From JBBIRM01 sp037441765 (GTDB lineage Bacteria; Desulfobacterota; BSN033; UBA1163), in the NCBI GenBank assembly GCA_037441765.1, contig JBBIRM010000077.1, forward strand, positions 1 through 12,526: a DNA stretch of 12,526 nt, given 5' to 3'. The notes below the pieces were generated by a model. It was not told the DNA's origin. It saw only the letters and a list, made by a program, of their open reading frames with translations, and did no database searches. The translations under genes and the position numbers were made by a program. Shown in pieces: positions 7,378 to 12,526 of the stretch. Position 1 is the first letter of the stretch. Each line of letters starts with the position of its first letter.

Positions 7378-7827
7378 TTACTCTTTAAAAATTGGAAATT
7401 CAGCCATGGCTTCTCCAGTGCCTACTACTTGTTTTTCTTGGTTTTTTACTTCAATTTTAATAAGAACCCATTGGCTTTTCCTTGTCTTCTTTTTATCAAA
7501 TACTTTCCCTTGAATTGTAATCCGATCGCCAGGATATATTGGATTGATCCAATTTGTTTCCAATCGCCGATGAATTCCACCTCGTGGCAATAGCCAGTCA
7601 GTCATTATCCGTGTAATTAGGGAAAAAGTTAACATACCATGCGATATGATACCTTTGAACTTAGTTTTACCAAAACTTGTTTCCTTCATAAATCGATCAT
7701 CCCAATGTAGTGGATTAAAATCCAGCGATGCCTCTGCAAAATTTTGGATTATTTCTCTTGTAATTTCTATAGAGAAACCATCAATAATTTCTCCAATTTT
7801 TATATCTTCATAATTAGAAAAATTCAT
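7378..7827 (-). CDS. MaoC-type enoyl-CoA hydratase, catalytic subunit
   Basis: This 149-residue single hot-dog-fold protein belongs to the (R)-specific hydratase / MaoC family, which adds water across the double bond of 2-enoyl-CoA. The hydratase-2 signature is present: Asp36, Asn38 and His41 in ASLDFNPLHWDD, followed by the HGM turn at 63-65. These residues match the catalytic Asp/His pair of the family. AAGGAGG precedes the ATG at 7827. Its start is only 10 bp after the TAA ending the preceding MaoC-N-like frame, whose stop overlaps this Shine-Dalgarno. This tight pairing points to a two-subunit hydratase in which this is the active chain. Substrate chain length or branching cannot be deduced. 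Confidence 0.9.
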   Translation of the reverse strand: MNFSNYEDIKIGEIIDGFSIEITREIIQNFAEASLDFNPLHWDDRFMKETSFGKTKFKGIISHGMLTFSLITRIMTDWLLPRGGIHRRLETNWINPIYPGDRITIQGKVFDKKKTRKSQWVLIKIEVKNQEKQVVGTGEAMAEFPIFKE

Positions 7828-7837
7828 GATTTCCTCC

Positions 7838-8320
7838 TTATCTTGGCCTTATAGTCCACCCACGTCCAGAACAGATGACTTCATTTTTTTGATTATAAAA
7901 GACATATTCATGAATAATAAAAAGGCGACCTTTTTTAATAAATCGGTCTAACGCCTTGCACACCACTTGAATTTGGTCCCCAGGCCGGGCTGGAATATTA
8001 TAAAACCAGCATTGTCCAGCATTAATTGTTCCTGGCTACCGCATCCAATCTTCATGTGTTGTACTGGCGAACATAAGAAAGACATGAATGTAGGGAGGAG
8101 CAATGAGCCCACCAAAGGAAGATTTTTTAGCATACTCCTCATCAAAATATAAAGGATTTAAATCTCCTATAGCCTTTGCAAGTTTCTGAATCATTTCTTT
8201 GGTCAAAACAACTGGAATAGTTGGCCGAATTTCTCCTGGAATAATTTCATCCCAAGTCTTCCGCTTTTCCCATCCTTTCCAAAAATCTTTTTCGTAATTT
8301 TCCAATTTAAATTCCTCCAT
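7838..8320 (-). pseudogene. HadA/FAS1-like hydratase N-domain subunit interrupted by in-frame TAG
   Basis: The gene encodes a MaoC N-terminal-type (FAS1-like dehydratase) hot-dog domain. It reads IGDLNPLYFDEEYAKKSSFG then GLIAPP at about residues 51-76, then meets a TAG at 8036-8038 (codon 95). The same frame continues without any other stop for 65 codons, reading PGTINAGQCWFYNIPARPGD and ending in GWTIRPR and TAA at 7838-7840. This is exactly the rest of the domain. The start is the ATG at 8320 behind AAGGAGG, 25 bp after the CoA-transferase stop. Tyr replaces the catalytic His in DxNPLY, as expected for the non-catalytic partner of the following MaoC subunit. If TAG stops translation, only about 94 residues are made and the fold is incomplete. 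If TAG is read, a normal 160-residue subunit results. Confidence 0.8.
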
Positions 8321-8326
8321 AAACTC

Positions 8327-8333
8327 CTCCTTA
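8327..8333 (-). promoter_or_regulatory. Shine-Dalgarno fixing the MaoC-N start
   Basis: AAGGAGG on the minus strand lies six bases before the ATG at 8318-8320. This makes that ATG the start rather than the in-frame TTG at 8344, which would place the site inside the coding region. Confidence 0.75.
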
Positions 8334-8345
8334 ATTTTGATCAAA

Positions 8346-9581
8346 TCATGATCTTTTCAAATTGGGAGACTCCTCTTGAATTACTATTCCCTTTTTTATT
8401 AAAGAATCAATTTCGGATTCGTTATAGCCAATTTCTTTAAGGATCTCCTTACTGTGTTGTCCTAATAATGGTGCATGGGTTCGAATTTTTCCAGGGGTAT
8501 TCTTAAGTCGAATTGGAATGCCAATCATCTTCTGTCGTCCAATGGTAGGATGTGGAATTTCATGAAACATTTGATTATGTAAAACTTGGGGGTCATGAAA
8601 AACCTCATCGTAATTGTAAATATATCCACAAGGAATGCCCGCCACTTTCATTTTCTCAATCCAGTAAGACGATGGCTTTTCTTTTAAAACTTTGCTCACT
8701 AATTTATTAATTACTTGGAAATTTTGTACTCTTAAAGAATTAGTTTGAAAACGAGGATCTTTCATCGCGCTTTTAAGTCCTAAGATCTCGCAAAGTTTTA
8801 ACCAATGTTTATTGTTTATTATGCAAATATTAATAGGGCGGTCTGCTGTCTCGTACGAATCAGTTGGTGCTGAAAATAAGGAACCGTTTCCACGCTTTGG
8901 TGGTTGTTGCCCAGTAGCAAAATAATAATTAATCATAGGTGCTTGGCTGGCGATTAAACAATCTAATAGAGAAACCTCCAAAAATTGACCTTTTTTGGTA
9001 AGAAAGCGATTATATAAGGCGACCATAATACCAAACGCAGCCTGCATACCCGCAATTATATCTCCAATTCGTTCTCCCACCTTCAAAGGGGGACTGTCTA
9101 TTTGACCAGTGATCTGCATCAAACCTGACATACCTTGAAAAATATTATCTAACCCAGGAAGATTACGATATGGTCCATCTTGCCCAAAGGCGGAAATAGA
9201 GCAATATATGATTCTGGGGTTTCTTTTAGAAATAACCTCGTATCCGATACCCAACTTATCTTTTATGTCTGGACGAAAATTTTCTATAAAGACATCAGAT
9301 CGGTCCGCCATTTTAAGAATTACTTCAAGGCCTTCCTTATGAGTTATATCCACGCAGATATCAAGTTTATTTCTATTGACACTCAAATAATACGCTGCTT
9401 CCTTCTCAATAAATGGGGGACCTAACTCTCTACTTTCATCTCCTGAAGGTGGTTCGACTTTCCATACCTTTGCCCCCATATCAGCCAGCATCATGCTACA
9501 ATAAGGACCAGAAAGAACCCGTGAGAGATCTAGAACTACAACAGAATTTAAAGGTAAATAATTTTCTTTTTCTTGATACAT
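8346..9581 (-). CDS. Family III CoA-transferase (CaiB/BaiF)
   Basis: This 411-residue cytoplasmic enzyme should move CoA from a donor thioester to a free acid. The opening VVVLDLSRVLSGPYCSMMLADMGAKV (shown here only to mark residues 14-39) and the following KVEPPSGDESR are diagnostic. NFRPDIKDKLGIGYE near 101-115 is the usual second motif, and Asp145 in LPGLDNIFQGMSG fits the catalytic Asp that forms the aspartyl-CoA anhydride. Length is normal. AAGGA lies seven bases before the ATG at 9581. It is 52 bp after the thiolase and 25 bp before the hydratase pair, so it is probably co-transcribed with both. Formyl-, carnitine-, succinyl-, itaconate- or benzylsuccinate-type specificity cannot be separated by eye. 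Confidence 0.93.
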   Translation of the reverse strand: MYQEKENYLPLNSVVVLDLSRVLSGPYCSMMLADMGAKVWKVEPPSGDESRELGPPFIEKEAAYYLSVNRNKLDICVDITHKEGLEVILKMADRSDVFIENFRPDIKDKLGIGYEVISKRNPRIIYCSISAFGQDGPYRNLPGLDNIFQGMSGLMQITGQIDSPPLKVGERIGDIIAGMQAAFGIMVALYNRFLTKKGQFLEVSLLDCLIASQAPMINYYFATGQQPPKRGNGSLFSAPTDSYETADRPINICIINNKHWLKLCEILGLKSAMKDPRFQTNSLRVQNFQVINKLVSKVLKEKPSSYWIEKMKVAGIPCGYIYNYDEVFHDPQVLHNQMFHEIPHPTIGRQKMIGIPIRLKNTPGKIRTHAPLLGQHSKEILKEIGYNESEIDSLIKKGIVIQEESPNLKRS

Positions 9582-9633
9582 ATTTTATTCCTTAGTGAAA
9601 ATAAGAACCCTTTATCATAAATATGGCCTATTG

Positions 9634-10845
9634 TTACCAATTATATTCTTCTCTTTCTATAATTGTTGCAACTCCTTGTCCTCCGCCACAGCATGCAGTT
9701 GCACATCCAAAACGTGCCTCTTTTTCATTTAAAATTCTTGCCAGCGTTCCCACCAATCTACATCCAGTTGCTCCAAGGGGATGGCCAATTGCCAATCCCC
9801 CACCTTTTATATTAACTCTTTCCGGATCGATTCCCAGTTCTTTAATACAATTTAAAACGACAATAGAAAAGGCCTCATTTATCTCCCAATAATCAATATC
9901 TCCAACCGAGAGGCCAGCACTTTTTAGGGCTTTTTGGGTTGCAGGAATTGGGCCCATTCCCATAAGAGAAGGGTCTACTCCAGCAAATCCGATAGATCGA
10001 ATAGTTGCTAAAGGTTTAATACCTCTTTTTTTCGCTATATCTTTCCCCATTAAAAGGATTGCGGACGCTCCAGTATTTAAAGGAGATGAATTTCCTGCAG
10101 TTATAACACCATTTTCTTTAAATGCTGGCTTTAATTCAGATATTGAATTAATATCAACATTTTCCCTTCCAGATTGATCCTTAATCACTGTCATTAACGA
10201 TCCATCACCTTGCTCAGCCTGAATTGGAAGAATCTCTCCATCAAAAAATCCCTCTTTTTGAGCTTTTACAGTTAATTCATGAGATCTTATAGCCCATAAA
10301 TCTAAATCTCTTTTTGTGAAGTTCGTTAAATAAAATAACTTCTCGGCTGTCAACCCCATATTCATAGAATTCCTAATGTCCCAGTGAAAATACTCCTCAC
10401 ATTCCAAAAGTTTCTCGTTAATTTTAACATGTCCATCTTTAAGCCATGATTGGCCTCGAGGTACACGGGTCATATGTTCCATTCCTGAAGCGATTACTAT
10501 ATCTGCGTATCCTAGCATTATCTCCATTGCACCTATATGAATTGCAGCCATAGAGGAGCCACATTGTTGGTCTACAAATTTCGCGGCAACTTTTTCGGAA
10601 AAGTTTGCGAGGAAAATTGGAAGTCTTCCTCCATATGTCCAGTTTTCACTAACTCCATTAGCAACCCCGATTATAAAATCATTTACTTCATCTGACATTA
10701 CCCCTACTCTTTTAATAAGCTCTGAAAGAAGTTTAGCCAATAAATCATCTCCCCTTAATTTGTGAAACCAATCACGAGATGGTTCATTTGGCCTCGCACG
10801 GGACTGAGCAGTTCTTAAATAACCAGTTAAAACAGCTTCCCTCAT
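9634..10845 (-). CDS. Thiolase (acetyl-CoA C-acyltransferase)
   Basis: This 403-residue thiolase-fold enzyme cleaves 3-ketoacyl-CoA with CoA, or runs the reverse Claisen condensation. All catalytic elements are visible: nucleophilic Cys95 in DQQCGSSMAAIHIG, the NEAF motif near 323-326, His355 in GGGLAIGHPLGATGCR, and the acid/base Cys385 in CCGGGQG near the C-terminus. Full length and the intact triad argue for an active enzyme rather than an SCP2-type thiolase. GGAGG precedes the ATG at 10845. It is the first gene of the leftward array, 191 bp from the TetR gene, so the array promoter should lie in that gap. It supplies the last step of beta-oxidation-like degradation. The two dehydrogenase steps are not encoded in this window. 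Confidence 0.95.
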   Translation of the reverse strand: MREAVLTGYLRTAQSRARPNEPSRDWFHKLRGDDLLAKLLSELIKRVGVMSDEVNDFIIGVANGVSENWTYGGRLPIFLANFSEKVAAKFVDQQCGSSMAAIHIGAMEIMLGYADIVIASGMEHMTRVPRGQSWLKDGHVKINEKLLECEEYFHWDIRNSMNMGLTAEKLFYLTNFTKRDLDLWAIRSHELTVKAQKEGFFDGEILPIQAEQGDGSLMTVIKDQSGRENVDINSISELKPAFKENGVITAGNSSPLNTGASAILLMGKDIAKKRGIKPLATIRSIGFAGVDPSLMGMGPIPATQKALKSAGLSVGDIDYWEINEAFSIVVLNCIKELGIDPERVNIKGGGLAIGHPLGATGCRLVGTLARILNEKEARFGCATACCGGGQGVATIIEREEYNW

Positions 10846-10899
10846 AACAAACCTCCTTGACCCTTTAACATACTTATTAATTTAGGAAGTTCCATAAAT

Positions 10900-10927
10900 A
10901 ATATTCCTTGGCCTAAAAGGCAATATT
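10900..10927. promoter_or_regulatory. Candidate TetR operator between tetR and thiolase
   Basis: The outer arms AATATT (10900-10905 and 10922-10927) are inverted around inner complementary blocks CCTT and AAGG, with GCCT and AGGC nested inside. This makes an imperfect 28-bp palindrome, with a one-base offset between its halves. It sits 55 bp upstream of the thiolase start, where a promoter-proximal repressor site would be expected. TetR-family operators are typically palindromes of this size. No -35/-10 pair could be placed with confidence, so this is a positional inference. Confidence 0.3.
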
Positions 10928-11036
10928 TTATCTCTAACACGCCGGGCTTCGTGGGACATCCTCTGTGTTTAGATCCAAGTGCAATTCATTTCTAGATTTA
11001 AAAGCTTGACTTTTAGGTAAATTATATAAAAATTAT

Positions 11037-11726
11037 TCACTTTTTCTTATTTCTCCTATTTCTATTATTCCTATTATCTTCCAATTTAATATTTATATTA
11101 AACCCTGTATCTTTTGAAGGGAGAAGTATCCCATTAAAAATTATTCTAATAATCTCATCTACTGTTAAAAGAAGATCTTTCGGTACACCCAATAAATATT
11201 TCCTTATGGCCAAATGTTCAATAGTTCCATAAATCATAGCCCGTACTAAATATGGACTTATATCTTTTTTAAAATCTCGATTTCTTATCCCCTCTTCCAA
11301 CACTTGAATTATAACTCTTGCAGAAGTCTGGACGATTTTATAAGCTGGAGATTTTAGAAAATTCCGATTGGTTTTAAGTATTAGCAATATCACTTTAGCA
11401 TAATCTGGATTTTTCTCATATAGTCTTGCATGTCTGTGAATTAACAACTTTAATTTATTAACCGCCCCTTCCATATATTCGAGGAGCTCTTCATTCTTTT
11501 TAAGATGGTCTATTGTTTTTTCTTTAGGAATAGCAAATAGTAATTCCTCTTTTGAACCAAAATATTCATATATAGTTGCTTCTGAAACGTTAGCTTTTTT
11601 TGCTATCTCTGAAATAGTAGTTTCAATAAAGCCTTTTTCTGCAAAGACCTTTTCTGCTGCCTCCAAAATTTTCAACATCCTATTTGGATTTCTATTTCGT
11701 TTTACCGCTAAAATCGACTTGGACAA
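11037..11726 (-). CDS. TetR/AcrR-family transcriptional regulator
   Basis: This 229-residue DNA-binding protein has an N-terminal TetR domain. It begins with LEAAEKVFAEKGF (about 21-33), followed by the helix-turn-helix TTISEIAKKANVSEATIYEY at about 36-55 and FGSKEELL. The all-helical C-terminal ligand domain resembles that of fatty-acid/acyl-CoA-responsive repressors (FadR/YsiA-like), which fits the neighbouring CoA-ester genes. The start is a TTG at 11726 with AAGGAG eight bases upstream. An ATG 16 codons later has no good ribosome site. The C-terminus ends in a low-complexity Asn/Arg/Lys tail (EDNRNNRNRRNKKK). It is oriented with the metabolic array and lies just upstream of it, so it probably controls that array from the 191-bp gap. 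The effector is unknown. Confidence 0.9.
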   Translation of the reverse strand: MSKSILAVKRNRNPNRMLKILEAAEKVFAEKGFIETTISEIAKKANVSEATIYEYFGSKEELLFAIPKEKTIDHLKKNEELLEYMEGAVNKLKLLIHRHARLYEKNPDYAKVILLILKTNRNFLKSPAYKIVQTSARVIIQVLEEGIRNRDFKKDISPYLVRAMIYGTIEHLAIRKYLLGVPKDLLLTVDEIIRIIFNGILLPSKDTGFNINIKLEDNRNNRNRRNKKK

Positions 11727-11778
11727 GTTCTCTTCTCCTTGTAAAATTGATGAGCATAATTTTCACTTCTGATTTTTA

Positions 11779-11806
11779 TAAATATAGATAATAAATTAAT
11801 TGTCAG
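11779..11806 (-). promoter_or_regulatory. Candidate tetR promoter
   Basis: On the minus strand CTGACA (11801-11806) is followed after 16 bases by TATTTA (11779-11784), with an overlapping TATAAA just downstream. This is a reasonable sigma-70-like pair about 50 bp upstream of the TTG start. AT-rich sequence makes chance matches common. Confidence 0.3.
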
Positions 11807-12526
11807 GATGCCTCACAATCAACTGTTATTTTTTAATGAAGGGGAGATTTTTCTTTATTACAGTTTATCTAAGCATCCTTTCGAGCTCTTTACTGCCTGT
11901 ACCGAGAGAATTTCTCCTCTCTCATAAAAAATACCAATCCTCCTTCCAATGTTTGATAATCTGGGCCACTTCAAACGATGTGCCCCGAATCCTCTGCAAC
12001 CACTAAGAGACTCGAATCAAGGTCCCAAAGAACAACTTCAAACAACTCATCCAACTCATCTCTTCAAAAAAAAACTAGAATGGTTTTTGCCCTCCCCTAA
12101 AAAGACTTCATGGCCGAAGGAAAAATCAAAGTTAATTCTCCAATCCTTCTTGCTCTCATATTTCCCGCCTTGTAGATAGGAGCTTCAAATATAGAACGAA
12201 AATAGACCTTGTACCTGGGATCGCTGATAGAAGCTCGGCTATGATGTAACAGATCTTTTGAACCAACCAGTAAGGTCTTACACTCTTTTCAAAAGGGCTC
12301 CATCATCTTACTGAACACAAAATGATACCTAAATTGAGCGATTTTTTATTGTAATGCCAACTTTTTTGTGTAAAATTTTTTTCGGCCAACTTCTGAAAGA
12401 ATGGGAGACTATGGCGCACTTGGACTCACTTCGTTCGCGCTACGCTCCCAATAGGGTTTGACCTCCAATGTAATTCCATCTTCAAACAGATAAAAGCCAA
12501 AAGATTATAACAAGCCTGCTCCCCTG
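11807..12526. other. Gene-free right end of window
   Basis: No intact gene is seen on either strand. Besides the degenerate minus-strand frame at 12097-12345, a short minus-strand open stretch near 12433-12524 reads YNLLAFICLKMELHWRSN. This has the feel of a transposase C-terminus but is too short to assign. At about 12428-12450 there is a GC-rich CACTTCGTTCGCGCTACGCT segment, a simple self-complementary pattern with no clear role. Together with the left end, this suggests the metabolic cluster is bordered on both sides by decayed DNA. Confidence 0.5.
12097..12345 (-). pseudogene. Unrecognised degenerate coding relic
   Basis: A minus-strand frame from 12345 reads IAQFRYHFVFSKMMEPF. It meets a TGA at 12289-12291 and continues KECKTLLVGSKDLLHHSRAS, then FRSIFEAPIYKAG and LTLIFPSAMKSF, to a TAG at 12097-12099. 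The residue pattern looks protein-like, and the TGA may have replaced a Trp codon. There is no credible start or ribosome site, and I cannot name the family. It is likely the remains of a lost gene, but chance cannot be excluded. Confidence 0.3.

Noticed and set aside
11800..12179. Two overlapping plus-strand open frames of 68 and 76 codons
   Set aside because: They have no ribosome sites and no recognisable motifs. They lie in a low-complexity, degenerate region and look like chance frames.
1..12526. CRISPR array, rRNA, tRNA, defence system or phage module
   Set aside because: No regularly spaced repeats, no conserved RNA cores and no defence or phage protein motifs were seen on either strand.

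Overview
The window is an AT-rich piece of a Gram-negative-type bacterial genome. It holds a carboxylic-acid uptake and CoA-ester metabolism cluster, flanked and interrupted by decaying mobile-element remnants. A periplasmic Bug/TctC binding protein with a signal peptide implies an outer membrane. The mix of tripartite tricarboxylate transporter (TTT) genes, family III CoA-transferase, MaoC-type hydratase subunits, thiolase and acyl-CoA ligase is common in Proteobacteria and Desulfobacterota-like anaerobes. That taxonomic guess is weak and rests only on gene content.

Layout: (1) 1-780 has no intact gene. It carries an internally deleted IS21-type IstB relic with two in-frame TAGs, a relic of an AAA_14/DUF4143-type ATPase on the minus strand, a near-perfect 20-bp-stem hairpin at 632-675 and a small tandem repeat. 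(2) 781-2319 (-) is an AMP-forming acyl-CoA ligase. (3) 2458-3790 is a dead IS4-family insertion sequence whose transposase has a nonsense codon, an in-frame deletion and a frameshift. It is visibly more GC-rich than its surroundings. (4) 3848-4825 (-) is the TTT binding protein TctC. A ~500-bp gap with an unrecognised minus-strand ORF relic separates it from tctA. (5) 10845 down to 5323 (-) is a compact array in transcription order: thiolase, CaiB-family CoA-transferase, a HadA/FAS1-like non-catalytic hydratase subunit, a catalytic MaoC subunit, TctB, TctA (tctB/tctA overlap by ATGA). (6) 11037-11726 (-) is a TetR-family regulator, separated from the thiolase by 191 bp holding a candidate palindromic operator. 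(7) 11727-12526 has no intact gene, only a candidate tetR promoter and a degenerate unrecognised minus-strand frame.

Proposed joint role (inference): TctC captures a carboxylate in the periplasm and TctAB imports it. The ligase and/or CoA-transferase makes the CoA thioester, the paired MaoC-type subunits hydrate the enoyl-CoA, and the thiolase cleaves a 3-ketoacyl-CoA. Acyl-CoA and 3-hydroxyacyl-CoA dehydrogenases are absent from the window and would have to come from elsewhere. The TetR protein resembles fatty-acid/acyl-CoA-responsive repressors and is the likely local controller.

The most unusual observation is that the non-catalytic hydratase subunit is interrupted by one in-frame TAG. 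The remaining 65 codons of the domain stay perfectly open to a TAA that sits against the next gene's Shine-Dalgarno. No intact gene in the window ends in TAG. This is either a very recent nonsense mutation (or assembly error) or TAG readthrough/recoding. The window alone cannot decide.
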